From positions 5,084,001 through 5,148,000 of the forward strand of contig FNSS01000001.1 in the NCBI GenBank assembly GCA_900104855.1: 64,000 nucleotides of DNA, written 5' to 3'. The position numbers and the translations under genes are program-made. This stretch comes from Rhizobiales bacterium GAS188 (lineage in GTDB: Bacteria; Pseudomonadota; Alphaproteobacteria; Rhizobiales; Beijerinckiaceae). The notes beneath the pieces are model-generated. The model saw nothing but the letters and a program-made list of their open reading frames with translations. It was not told the DNA's origin and ran no database searches. Shown in pieces: positions 7,573-16,380 of the stretch (within the stretch, counting starts at the first letter, position 1; each line of letters begins with the position of its first letter).

Positions 7573-10176
7573 TCAAGAGGCGCGCTTGCGGGCCTTGAAC
7601 ACACGTTGGTTTGAGCTCGAGCTTAGTGGGGAGAGCAGGCGGCTGGGCTGGAGCAGAGCGGAAAATTCGGCAAGTGGGAGCGGCCGGCTGAAAACATAAC
7701 CCTGGACTGTGGTGGCGCCGTTCTCGGCAACGAAGTGCAAATCCTCCGCGGTTTCGACCCCTTCGGCGACCGTCTCGAATCCGAGCTCGCTTGCCAGGCG
7801 GATGGCAATGCGCACGATCGATTGCTTTTCCGGGTCTGCAGCCACGCCGGACACCAGCGAACGGTCGAGCTTGACCGAATCGAAGGGGAGCCGCGCCATG
7901 GTCGCAAGATTTGAATAGCCCGCACCGAAATCGTCGAGGGCAAAGCGAATTCCCAACTGCCGCAGCAAGGTGATCCTTTCGCAAACCAGTTTGGGATTGC
8001 GCATGGCGACCGATTCCGTGATTTCGAGCTCCAGGCGTGAAGGTGGAAAATGGGCCTTGCGAACCGCCTTGACGACATGCTTGATGAAGAGCGGATCCTC
8101 GATCTCCGTCGCCGTGACATTCACCGCGAGCACGATGTCCGAGCCTCCTCGGATCAAATCGCCGATATCTCCGAGAGCGCGCTTGAGGACGAAGCGATCG
8201 ATGTCGCCGATCAGGCCGATCTCCTCCGCGATCCTGACGAAATGTTCGGGCGAAATATTCCCCAAGGTCGGATGGACCCAGCGCACCAGCGCCTCGACGC
8301 CGCGAATGCGGCCATCCGCGCACGAGACCTTGGGTTGGTATTCAACCGACAATTCCTCGTTGCGGATCGCCAATGTGAGGTCGTATTCGAGTGCTTGGCG
8401 CTCGCGCGCCTTTTCGGCAAGCTCCGCCACAAAGAATGCGTAAGTGTTCCGACCCGAGCTCTTCGCGGCATACATCGCCAGATCGGCGTTGACGAGAAGG
8501 TCTTCGTAGGTCGTGCCGTCGGCTGGGTACATCGCGATTCCGATACTGGCGCCGACGCTGGCGTGATCGCCCCCCAAATTGAACGGCGCGCGCAGAGTAG
8601 CGATCATGCCGCGAGCCACTTCGCGAGCAGCCTCCATGGAGGAGATCCCTGGCAGGATGGCGGCGAATTCGTCGCCCCCGATTCGCGCCAGGAGCGGCTT
8701 TCCGATGCTATTATCCATGGCGCCCAGCAGCTCGGTGAGCCGCAAAGCGACCTTTCGCAGGAGCGCGTCGCCGGCTTTGTGACCGAAGGTGTCGTTGATC
8801 GACTTGAACCCGTCGAGATCGAGAAAGAACAGCGCACCGTGCCCCGTCGCCGAGATGACGCCTGGCGCATCGTCTCGGATCTTCTCGCGGTTGGGCAGCT
8901 GGCTGATCGCATCGTAGAAGGCGAGCTGGCGGATCTTGCCTGTGCTCGCCCTCAAATTGGCGAGCATGCGTTCGAAGGCCATCCCGAGGCTACGGACCTC
9001 TCCGACCCCCATGGCGCGAAACGGCACATCGAGATTGCCGCCGGCGATTTCTTTTGCGGCGGAGGCGAGAGTGGAGAGGCCCTTGGTCGTATGCCGCACG
9101 ACTAGCAGCAATGCGGCGACCAGAGCGCCGAGGGCGAGCGCGGCAGACGCCAAGAATTGCCCCATCAGGGCTCGCGTCTGGGCGGCGCCGATCTGGAACA
9201 TCTGATCGCGCGTGGTTGAGATGATCGCGGCGTCGGTGAAGACGCAGACCCTGATCGCCGCCTCGTAGTCGACGCAGCGCGCCACGTAATTGCCGTCGTC
9301 GGAATGCTGCAAGCTGCCGACCTTCGTCTCCAACCTGGTGAAGGTCACGCCCTGGGGGCCCGCAGCCGACACGACCCTGTTGTCTTGGAGGATTGCGACG
9401 CCGGCATTGGCCAGCGACGTGAAGTTCTCCAGCGTGCGCTCGGTCTGGCCGATCGGACGGATGGCGAAGAGCGCACCGACGAGGTCACCGAATTCATCAA
9501 ATACCGGCTCAACCGCGATGTGCGCGATGGTCGGGCGAAGCGGAAGCTTCAGGGGGGACATGAAGTCGAATGCGAGCTCGCGCGTATCTTCATATCCTTG
9601 TGGATGTAGGCGGTTATTGTCCCCGAACAGCGGCTTCAGCTTAGCGGCGATATCCGAACCTTGGAGCGCAGTATTGATAGGAAGCAGTTCGAGCTGCGCG
9701 TTCGCGCCAATGACCCGCCCCGTCTCGTCCAATGCGATCAGCCTTTCAAAGCCGGATGTCTTGGCAACGGGTGTCAGCGACTCCATGATGGTCACGTCAT
9801 TGCGTGAAGCGACGGCCCTGGCGACGTCGGCGCGTTGCGCGAGCTGACGCAACCGATCGGCCGCGTCTGCGCCCAGCGCCTCGATGCGCGCGCGCGCCAA
9901 TTGCGCTTCGCCGTCGAGACGGTGGGCGAGCTGCTGTTCGGACAAATGGCCGAGTGCATCGGCCTGGCTGTTGAGCTGCTGGTGCAAACGCAAGGCGGTC
10001 AGGCCGCCGATGATGCCGAAGCCGAGCACGCCGGTCGCCAGCACGACAGCGACAAGGCGCATGGCAATTGAGGAAAACGGTCGGGTGACGGAAAAACGCA
10101 AAGTCAAACGGCGCCAAGGTCGCGTCGGCGCCGGAGACTTTGACCGCACATCCTTTTGAGCCACCACGACGATCAA
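7573..10176 (-). CDS. Membrane GGDEF-EAL protein with periplasmic sensor and HAMP (c-di-GMP turnover)
   Basis: 867 aa. Layout: cytoplasmic start, TM1 (about residues 40-62), a large periplasmic domain (about 63-350, dCache-like in size and pattern), TM2 (about 352-378), HAMP (about 380-430), GGDEF (about 435-590) and EAL (about 610-850). The cyclase signature RIGGDEF is intact at residues 500-504. The phosphodiesterase signatures are also intact: EALVRW (E628), LEITES, DDFGAGYSN and ETVAEGVET. Both synthesis and hydrolysis of c-di-GMP are therefore possible. The start is a TTG at 10176 with AAGGG upstream; ATG at 10062 would remove the N-terminal cytoplasmic tail. Divergent from the PstS-like gene at 10479. 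Confidence 0.92.
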   Translation of the reverse strand: MIVVVAQKDVRSKSPAPTRPWRRLTLRFSVTRPFSSIAMRLVAVVLATGVLGFGIIGGLTALRLHQQLNSQADALGHLSEQQLAHRLDGEAQLARARIEALGADAADRLRQLAQRADVARAVASRNDVTIMESLTPVAKTSGFERLIALDETGRVIGANAQLELLPINTALQGSDIAAKLKPLFGDNNRLHPQGYEDTRELAFDFMSPLKLPLRPTIAHIAVEPVFDEFGDLVGALFAIRPIGQTERTLENFTSLANAGVAILQDNRVVSAAGPQGVTFTRLETKVGSLQHSDDGNYVARCVDYEAAIRVCVFTDAAIISTTRDQMFQIGAAQTRALMGQFLASAALALGALVAALLLVVRHTTKGLSTLASAAKEIAGGNLDVPFRAMGVGEVRSLGMAFERMLANLRASTGKIRQLAFYDAISQLPNREKIRDDAPGVISATGHGALFFLDLDGFKSINDTFGHKAGDALLRKVALRLTELLGAMDNSIGKPLLARIGGDEFAAILPGISSMEAAREVARGMIATLRAPFNLGGDHASVGASIGIAMYPADGTTYEDLLVNADLAMYAAKSSGRNTYAFFVAELAEKARERQALEYDLTLAIRNEELSVEYQPKVSCADGRIRGVEALVRWVHPTLGNISPEHFVRIAEEIGLIGDIDRFVLKRALGDIGDLIRGGSDIVLAVNVTATEIEDPLFIKHVVKAVRKAHFPPSRLELEITESVAMRNPKLVCERITLLRQLGIRFALDDFGAGYSNLATMARLPFDSVKLDRSLVSGVAADPEKQSIVRIAIRLASELGFETVAEGVETAEDLHFVAENGATTVQGYVFSRPLPLAEFSALLQPSRLLSPLSSSSNQRVFKARKRAS

Positions 10177-10478
10177 TCCGAACCCTTAGACTCCATCGAA
10201 GTTCGGTCGATGCGACGTCTCTGTCTGACCGTCTTCGGGACGCCGACAGTGCAAATTCGACGCTAAATAAGCATGAAAGCCGACGAATCTATCAGCCACT
10301 GCCTATCCTTTTATGTTCTTTTGTTTAGTAAACCCTTGCGGTGATCGGTCGGATTGTCTGCTTTACGCAACCGGCCGCGCGATGAATTTACGGATCGTCA
10401 AAGATACGATGCTGGAGCAACGAAAGATTTATTCTTCTGCGCTAACGTGCGCGCCCAATGGTTAACGCAGGTGGTCAC
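10177..10478. other. Intergenic region between divergent GGDEF-EAL and PstS-like genes
   Basis: About 300 bp, noticeably more AT-rich than its neighbours around 10255-10330 (CTAAATAAGC, TTTTATGTTCTTTTG). It must hold the promoters of both divergent genes. No clear operator, RNA gene or protein gene was seen. Confidence 0.5.
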
Positions 10479-11309
10479 ATGCCTCTTTGCAAAAACGCGG
10501 TCATTGCCCTTTTCGTCGTCGCCTGCGGGTTTTGCCTCGCAACAAAAACCCAGGCGCAGACGCAGGTTTTGGAGGTCGTCGGGACCGGAGACGGTATCGA
10601 CCTTCTGCGCGCCCTCAGCGCCAGCTTCATGGAGCAAGACAAGTCCGTCCGCATCGAGGTCCCGCCGAGCATCGGGTCCGGCGGCGGCATCGCGGCGGTG
10701 GGGTCCGGCAAGGCGATCCTCGGTCGTGTCGCGCGCCGGCTTTCGGATGCCGAGAAGGCGGCGAACATCGTTTACAAACCGGTCGCACGCCTGCCGTCGG
10801 CGTTCTTCGTCAATCCCCTCGCCAAGGTCAGCTCCATTACCAGCGAGCAGCTTCTCGGCATCTATTCCGGCAAGATCACCAATTGGAAGGAGGTCGATGG
10901 CGCCGACCAGCGGATCCGTGTCGTGCGGCGGGAGGACGCGGACAGCACCTTGACGGTGCTCCGCGAGAGCATGCCCGGATGGCACGATCTGATGATCACC
11001 GAGAAATCGAAGACGGCTTCCACCACGCAAGAGGCCGTCGAAACGGTCCGGGACGTGCCGGGCGCGATCGGCTTTGGGCCGTTCTCCCGGCCATTGGAGC
11101 AGGAGCTGACCGTGCTTCGCATCGACGGCCATTATCCGACGGATGCGGAATATCCATCGAGTGTCGTGCTGGCGCTGATCTATATGAACGATATCAAGAA
11201 TGCCGAGGCGCTTGCCTTCATTAAATTCTTCGATGGTCCGAAGGCCCGTGAGGTGATCGCCAATCTGGGCAGCGTGCCCGTCAAGCCGCAAGCCACCGCG
11301 GCGCAGTGA
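10479..11309 (+). CDS. PstS-like periplasmic substrate-binding protein (PBP-like domain)
   Basis: 276 aa with a signal peptide (MPLCKNAVIALFVVACGFCL, cleavage near TQAQ). The mature part follows the phosphate-binding-protein-like fold: VVGTGDGIDLLRALSASFM, PPSIGSGGGIAAVGSG, FFVNPLAKVSSITSEQLLGI, YSGKITNWKEV and PGAIGFGPF. The serines and glycines of the oxyanion loop (GSGGG) are present. No ABC permease or ATPase lies next to it, so it is a stand-alone binder. AGGTGG six bases before the ATG at 10479 favours this start over an in-frame ATG at 10458. Divergent to a membrane GGDEF-EAL sensor, hence possibly a ligand-presenting partner (inference). Confidence 0.85.
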   Translation: MPLCKNAVIALFVVACGFCLATKTQAQTQVLEVVGTGDGIDLLRALSASFMEQDKSVRIEVPPSIGSGGGIAAVGSGKAILGRVARRLSDAEKAANIVYKPVARLPSAFFVNPLAKVSSITSEQLLGIYSGKITNWKEVDGADQRIRVVRREDADSTLTVLRESMPGWHDLMITEKSKTASTTQEAVETVRDVPGAIGFGPFSRPLEQELTVLRIDGHYPTDAEYPSSVVLALIYMNDIKNAEALAFIKFFDGPKAREVIANLGSVPVKPQATAAQ

Positions 11310-11348
11310 CCCGCCACGAATGGCGGCAGGCAGGTTGGCGCCTGAGCA

Positions 11349-12359
11349 TCAGGCGTCCTGCCGCTGCGGCTCCTGGCGGACACGCCACCGACGCGTGATC
11401 CGGTCCATCAGCGACAGCCCTTGCGAACTGGGGAGAAATGCATCGCCGTAGCACGGCGCGTTCGCAGAGCGTGCCTTGTTCTTCACCGCATCGACAAGTG
11501 CGGAAGGACCGGCGACGTGAACGGTGTCCTCGATCCCGAGCAAGGGCAAGTATTGCGTCGGTCGCCCGGGCTTGATCGGGTGCACGGCTCCGATTTCCGT
11601 CGTTGCGATGATCTCGCGGACCCCATCATCGCTGAGCCAATCGAGCGAAGGCCGCATGTAGAGGTTGTCGGCATCCCGGCTGCCGGCGATGATCATCAGC
11701 TCACGCCCGGGTTGGCTCAACCGCGCTGCGCGGGCCAAGGCCCAGATCGGGGCCCATCCCGTGCCGCCCGCAACCAGGACCAAGGGGCCTTCGCCACCGC
11801 GGAGATAGGCCTGGCCGAACGGGCCTTGCACATGAGCAGCGTGCCCGGGCCTGATGCCCGCGCCGAGCTCGCTCGACACGAGACCATCCGTCAACCGCCG
11901 GACATGGAAGACGAGCTCGGTGCTCTTGGACGAACCGTCCATCCGGAAGGTCGGGCTGAATTCGCGGGCCGGAAATCCCGCAAGCTTCAGGCGAACATAT
12001 TGGCCAGGCCGAAATTCGAGAGGCTGGCTCGTCGCCATCACCACCTCGACGATTTCGGGAGACAAATTGTTGATCTCGACAATCACGCCGGCACGCTTCA
12101 CCGGCAGCGGCAATTCCTCGAACAGGACTTCGGCGTCGCCCGACACGGTCGCCTGACAGGCCAGCACCGTGCGGCCTTCGGCAGTGCCATGATCATCGAC
12201 CAGCCCTGAGAGGATCGTCACCCGGCAGCTTTCGCATTGGCCCGAGCGGCAATCATGCGGAATGAGAATCGATCCGCCGAGCGCGGCGTCGATCAGGCTC
12301 TCGCCGGCAGTCGCTTCGACGGGCTTGCCATTGAAAACAAGATGACGACGCCTGGACAT
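11349..12359 (-). CDS. 2Fe-2S / FAD / NAD(P)H oxidoreductase (CDP-glucoseen reductase or phenol-hydroxylase reductase type)
   Basis: 336 aa with three domains. The N-terminal plant-type ferredoxin carries its cluster cysteines in IPHDCRSGQCESCRVT plus a late Cys in RTVLACQA. The FAD-binding barrel shows FRPGQYVRLKL and FSPTFRM (in place of RxYS). The NAD-binding domain shows LVAGGTGWAPIWALA, the late VHVAGP and a C-terminal stretch CYGDAFLPSS. Such proteins pass electrons from NAD(P)H through FAD to the 2Fe-2S centre and on to a partner. It lies 20 bp downstream of the cytochrome b/EB_dh fusion on the same strand, which makes that protein the natural partner. Confidence 0.9.
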   Translation of the reverse strand: MSRRRHLVFNGKPVEATAGESLIDAALGGSILIPHDCRSGQCESCRVTILSGLVDDHGTAEGRTVLACQATVSGDAEVLFEELPLPVKRAGVIVEINNLSPEIVEVVMATSQPLEFRPGQYVRLKLAGFPAREFSPTFRMDGSSKSTELVFHVRRLTDGLVSSELGAGIRPGHAAHVQGPFGQAYLRGGEGPLVLVAGGTGWAPIWALARAARLSQPGRELMIIAGSRDADNLYMRPSLDWLSDDGVREIIATTEIGAVHPIKPGRPTQYLPLLGIEDTVHVAGPSALVDAVKNKARSANAPCYGDAFLPSSQGLSLMDRITRRWRVRQEPQRQDA

Positions 12360-12379
12360 GGATTACGCCTGTACGCTCT

Positions 12380-14131
12380 TCATTCCTGCAGGACGACGCG
12401 AACCGGACGCGAGTGGACTGTGTGGCGCGTCTGGGTGTGATCGAACACCGCGACCCACATATAGAGAGGCTGTCCTGCGACGAAGTTCTTGCCGTATTTG
12501 CTGCTTATCTTCAGGTCGCGGGCGGTTACCAGCGTCCAATGCCCGTCCTTCCACTTTGCCCGGCCGATGACATCAGCCCGCTCCCCGTCATTGTCGCCGT
12601 TGATGATCACGCCCGGCAGCACGGTGCCGACCGGGATCTTCGCATCGGCCTCGGGCGTATAGGGCTCGCTTTCGGATTCGAACATGTACCAGCGCCCGTT
12701 CTCGTCATCGCTGCTGTTCGGGTCGAGGTCGTATTTGCCGAGCGCCGCCACCTGCGCCTTCCAGTCCTTCGGCAGGCGAACGATGGTCGCCGGTGCGTTC
12801 GGGTCCTTGTCCTTGCGGATGAATTTGAAGTTGTAGCTGTAGAGGCTGCGACCAGGTTTATTCCAATAACCGCCCTGGTAGCGCGCATTGTAGCTCGCCT
12901 CGTCCTTGCTCGGTTCGTAAGGAGGCCCGAAATATTGGCTGTCCACCCGTCCCAGCAGCCCGCCGCGCGAGGCTTTCCATTGCCACATATCCATATAGCT
13001 GCCGTCGGTCGTGTAGTGGAAACCCCGCTCGTTCAAAGGCTGCGGCTTGCCGTCGGGGAGGGGATTAGGTCCGAGAAAAGTGGAGCCCGCCCCGCCGAGC
13101 GACGGGTTGTCGGAGAAGACGATGGCGAGCTTGTCCTCGTAATAATCGACGACATCCTGGCGGGCGGTGTTGACATCGAGGACGTGCCAGCCATCTTCCT
13201 TCTTGATGATCGGAATGCGTTTCAGCGAGCGTGTCGGATCCTCCCAACGGAAGGCAAAATAAGCCTTCTGTCCGTCCTGCGCCGCGCGCACCTCCACCAA
13301 CGATTCACCGGTCCCGCCGAGATTGGCACCCTGTTGCGTCTGGATGAAGACCGGGCGGGCACGCGACCATACGGGGTCGTCGAGGAGAGCCTCGAGCTTC
13401 GGTGCTTCGTTCACGCGGCCCATGATCAGGGTGTCTCGCGTCGCCCAATCCGAGGCGGCGACAAGGGCTGCGAACAGGACGCCGGCGCCAAGAGCGATAA
13501 GCACCGGCTTCGGTCGAACGGCCCTCGTGATCGCCAATCGCGCCGGTCGGAACACCCGGAAAACCTGCCACCAGCCGCCTTGCAGATAATGCCCGGTGAC
13601 ATGGATGAAGATGTAGGCGAGCCCGACGAAAGCGGCGACCGAGTGCAGATAGACCCACCAGTTTCCGTAACCGAGATAGAGGATGATGCCGGTGACGGTA
13701 AGGAAGACGACCAGCGCATAGACGAACCAATGCAGCGCAACATTGACGGCGCCCCATTTCATTTTTGCCGGCGCCGGCATCGATAGCACACGCGTCTTCT
13801 TGAGGCTGTTGCGCTGGCCAAGGCCGCTGCGCATGAGATAAGCGACATAGGCCGACCCGCTAAAGAACAGGGTCAGGCCTGCCAGGAAATGCCAGGACCA
13901 TATTTCGCCCTGTGGCAAGATCGGCGAGAGCCATTTTGAGACCGGGGCGTCCAGTGCATCCGCGGCGATGCGGATTCCCGTGAAGAGACTGACGATGAAC
14001 GCGATCGCGGTCGCCCAATGCAAGATCAGCGTACCGATATCCGTGCGCGGCGGTTCGTCTCGAGAACTCGGCCGTCTCCCACTCTCGTCCGCCAAAGCAC
14101 TGGCGCTTGGCTTAGTGACGGCATCGTCCAT
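12380..14131 (-). CDS. Fusion of cytochrome b561-type membrane domain and ethylbenzene-dehydrogenase-type heme-binding domain
   Basis: 583 aa from the ATG at 14131 (the frame is open 30 codons further up without a better start). The N-terminal half has four to five membrane helices with histidines placed as heme b ligands: LILHWATAIAF, WSWHFLAGLT, VALHWFVYAL and FIHVTGHYLQGG. A further helix (VLIALGAGVLFAALVAA) leads into an exported domain of about 330 residues resembling the EB_dh heme-binding family (WEDPTRS, TDGSYMDMWQWKA, DENGRWYMFESE, HWTLVTARDL). In known systems EB_dh is the gamma subunit of DMSO-reductase-type enzymes; here no molybdenum subunit is nearby. Probably a quinone- or reductase-linked redox protein in the inner membrane, paired with the reductase downstream. 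Confidence 0.82.
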   Translation of the reverse strand: MDDAVTKPSASALADESGRRPSSRDEPPRTDIGTLILHWATAIAFIVSLFTGIRIAADALDAPVSKWLSPILPQGEIWSWHFLAGLTLFFSGSAYVAYLMRSGLGQRNSLKKTRVLSMPAPAKMKWGAVNVALHWFVYALVVFLTVTGIILYLGYGNWWVYLHSVAAFVGLAYIFIHVTGHYLQGGWWQVFRVFRPARLAITRAVRPKPVLIALGAGVLFAALVAASDWATRDTLIMGRVNEAPKLEALLDDPVWSRARPVFIQTQQGANLGGTGESLVEVRAAQDGQKAYFAFRWEDPTRSLKRIPIIKKEDGWHVLDVNTARQDVVDYYEDKLAIVFSDNPSLGGAGSTFLGPNPLPDGKPQPLNERGFHYTTDGSYMDMWQWKASRGGLLGRVDSQYFGPPYEPSKDEASYNARYQGGYWNKPGRSLYSYNFKFIRKDKDPNAPATIVRLPKDWKAQVAALGKYDLDPNSSDDENGRWYMFESESEPYTPEADAKIPVGTVLPGVIINGDNDGERADVIGRAKWKDGHWTLVTARDLKISSKYGKNFVAGQPLYMWVAVFDHTQTRHTVHSRPVRVVLQE

Positions 14132-14657
14132 CGCTGCTGCCCCCAATTTCCGGGAATGACGGATCGATCGTACGGGATCGGCCCGCGTCGAATAGGATCG
14201 GCGCATCACTCCTGGATGCAATTTCGCAGGACTATAGCAAATTTTACATAAGATGCACCTCTTCAGCTAGGCTCGGGACAGGAGGGCCTTGGGACAAGGT
14301 GCCGGCGCGCCGGGAGGCAAGTAGGATGCGGGCGAGTTGCGCAGTGTCTTCAGGGCCTTGTCATCCGAGTGCGATTTGCTGTCGCATGCGTCCAAATTGC
14401 CGGAGCCATCCTCGATATATCAATAACTTAGCCCGGCAGCTGACAGCGGCTCGACGCAGAGATCCAGCTTTGCGACGTTGAGACGTGACGAACCTTTCCC
14501 GTCGTGCCGGACACAGGCGGCCGGTCGATGCGGCCTTTGGCGAAGCCCCTGAATGCGTCATGAGGCGACCACCTCTGTCTCGACGTCGTCGCATCAGGCG
14601 GCGACGGATTCGCCTCGTGCATTGCCCCAAAGTGATACGAAGTTCGGATTCGCTGCA
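14132..14657. other. Gene-free stretch between the cytochrome fusion and the DsbB-like gene
   Basis: 526 bp. It must hold the promoter for the leftward cytochrome/reductase pair (AT-rich GCAAATTTTACATAAG near 14240) and the end of the leftward DsbB-like gene. A weak hairpin (GTCGTCGC/GGCGACGG, about 14583-14606) follows the dsbB-like stop. No ORF here has a recognisable protein pattern. Confidence 0.5.
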
Positions 14658-15206
14658 TTAGCGCTGCAGGAGCTCGTAGAGCACCGGATTTTCGGCGCAT
14701 TCGCGGAATCCGCATTCGACCAGCGTGCTGAGGACGCTGGCCGCAGCGACGGTGATGATGAGCCAGACCGCGGCCCGTTCGAAGAGCGCCGGCGTGCGGG
14801 CATCCTGCGAGGGATGGAATTGCTCGTCGAACAGCATGATCAGACCGAGGAGCAAGAGGGCCGCCGCGAAGCTGAGGAAGGCCCATGTGTAGTAGTGATA
14901 GCCCAGGATCGCCGTGCCATAGCCCGGATCGCCCGGCATGATGTGCAACAGGATCTGGCGCCCAGCGAAGCCTGCGCCGAGGAGCGCGGCGATGATCGAC
15001 AGCGCATAATGGCTCGGTCGCGGGCCATAGCGCAGATTCAGCACCGGCCCGACCGCAAGCAGAGCGAAGGCGAGGCGCTGCAGGAGGCAGAGCGGACAGG
15101 GCAGCTCATTGAGGATGAACTGCGCCGCGAAGGCGGCGACCAGCACGCCGGCAACGCCATAAAGGCTGAGCGCGTTGAGGGTGAGCGCGGCCCTGCGTGT
15201 GAGCAT
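14658..15206 (-). CDS. DsbB-like disulfide-bond formation protein
   Basis: 182 aa membrane protein with four predicted helices. The first periplasmic loop carries ELPCPLCLLQR with the CPLC redox pair (C37, C40), the hallmark of DsbB, which re-oxidises DsbA and hands electrons to quinone. The second cysteine pair is unusual: the second periplasmic loop (HIMPGDPGYGTAILGYHYY) has none, and the only other cysteines are C165 and C170 in the C-terminal tail (ECGFRECAE). A 52-residue membrane protein lies 11 bp upstream on the same strand. No DsbA is encoded close by. Confidence 0.85.
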   Translation of the reverse strand: MLTRRAALTLNALSLYGVAGVLVAAFAAQFILNELPCPLCLLQRLAFALLAVGPVLNLRYGPRPSHYALSIIAALLGAGFAGRQILLHIMPGDPGYGTAILGYHYYTWAFLSFAAALLLLGLIMLFDEQFHPSQDARTPALFERAAVWLIITVAAASVLSTLVECGFRECAENPVLYELLQR

Positions 15207-15217
15207 GTCTCAACTCC

Positions 15218-15376
15218 TCAGAAGGACAAGGGCAGCTTGTCGGTAGCGTGGTGCAGATAGACGGCGACCGCCACCGCGAAGGTCAATGCGGATAGGCCAA
15301 GCACAGCCCCTCGCGGTCCATGCCAGGCTAGCATCAGCAGAAGAGTGGCGAGCGGGAATGTGAGTGTAAGATACAT
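15218..15376 (-). CDS. Small single-helix membrane protein, DUF5993-like
   Basis: 52 aa, reading MYLTLTFPLATLLLMLAWHG at the start and ending HHATDKLPLSF. It has two hydrophobic stretches with almost no loop between them. Small proteins of this pattern (DUF5993) are known beside DsbB-like genes; here its stop is 11 bp from the DsbB-like start on the same strand. ATG at 15376 has GGAGATCTCAT just upstream. Function unknown; a DsbB partner subunit is the natural inference. Confidence 0.7.
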   Translation of the reverse strand: MYLTLTFPLATLLLMLAWHGPRGAVLGLSALTFAVAVAVYLHHATDKLPLSF

Positions 15377-15512
15377 ATGAGATCTCCACACAGAGAGACG
15401 ACTGGTTATGCCTCACTTTCGAAAAATGGTCTTCCGTTTTTCGAGACAAACGACCTGACAACAAAGACCATGTGCAAAAGATGCGTGCCGGATCCACATG
15501 GCGGGCACATCG

Positions 15513-16289
15513 TCAGATGATCGAGCGCATGATCAAATCCGCGCCGAGCAGGAGAAGCCCGACGAAGAAGAAGAGACGGAAGGTCGCTGGATCGACCCTT
15601 CCCCGGATCCATTGGCCGATGAACATGCCGACGAGTGCAGGTGCCGTATAGAGCATTGACGCGCCTGCTCCGGTGAGATGAAAAGCGCCGTGACTTGCAA
15701 GACCCGCGGCAAGCGCGATGGTCGAGACGGTAAATGAGAGGCCGAGTGCCTGCACCAGGTCCTCCTTTTCCAGTCCGAGCGCCTGCAGATAGGGCACGGC
15801 TGGAAGCACGAAGACGCCAGTGGCACCGGTGACGAGCCCCGTCGTCGCCCCGATCACCGGAGAAAGCCAAGGTTCGAAGCGGGCGGGCACCGAGACGCGA
15901 AGCTTCGTCAGGCCCGTGATCGCGTAGGCGAGCAGTGCCGCGCCGAGCGCCGTCGTGGCCGCTCCCGTGCCGCTCCCGGTCAAAAGCCCGGCTCCGGCCC
16001 AAGTCGCGACCGAGATCGCAAGCAGCATCGGCCAGGTTCGGCGCAACAGGCGTAAACGATGCGGGCCCGCGGCGAATTGCCAGACATTGGTGACCATGGA
16101 GGGAATGATGAGCAGTGCCGCAGCCTGTGCGGGCGCCATCATGAGCCCCAATAGCCCGATCGCCACGGTCGGCAATCCCATGCCGGTGACACCTTTGACG
16201 AAGCCGGCGAGAACGAAGGTGACGGCTGTGAGGACGAGCGCCGTGTGGTCGGCGTCGATCCAGGAGATTTGCATCGAGAGGATTTGCAT
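15513..16289 (-). CDS. TauE/SafE-family sulfite/organosulfonate exporter-like permease
   Basis: 258 aa, about eight hydrophobic helices, with the family features FVLAGFVKGVTGMGLPTVAIG near the start and GATTGLVTGATGVFVLPAVPYL in the middle (the duplicated G-x-T-G-x-G half repeats). It ends FRLFFFVGLLLLGADLIMR. Family members move sulfite, sulfonates or other small anions; substrate here unknown. The start is uncertain: ATG 16289 and ATG 16274 both fall inside a 15-bp tandem repeat. Divergent from a LysR regulator 91 bp away, which probably controls it. Confidence 0.85.
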   Translation of the reverse strand: MQILSMQISWIDADHTALVLTAVTFVLAGFVKGVTGMGLPTVAIGLLGLMMAPAQAAALLIIPSMVTNVWQFAAGPHRLRLLRRTWPMLLAISVATWAGAGLLTGSGTGAATTALGAALLAYAITGLTKLRVSVPARFEPWLSPVIGATTGLVTGATGVFVLPAVPYLQALGLEKEDLVQALGLSFTVSTIALAAGLASHGAFHLTGAGASMLYTAPALVGMFIGQWIRGRVDPATFRLFFFVGLLLLGADLIMRSII

Positions 16290-16305
16290 CCAGGAGACTT
16301 GTTCT
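16261..16305. repeat. Three 15-bp tandem units at the 5' end of the TauE-like gene
   Basis: Units CAGGAGATTTGCATC, GAGAGGATTTGCATC and CAGGAGACTTGTTCT follow each other exactly. On the coding strand they give a 5-residue repeat (SWMQI/LSMQI/SW) and duplicate the possible start codon. Confidence 0.75.
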
Positions 16306-16380
16306 CCCGGGATGCGGGTGACAATCTGGAAGTCTCGGAGCCAGGATTCGGATTTGACGAAGCCAGATAGGAGCCGATGA

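Noticed and set aside
14583-14606. Rho-independent terminator after the DsbB-like gene
   Set aside because: The hairpin arms are short and imperfect and no T-run follows.
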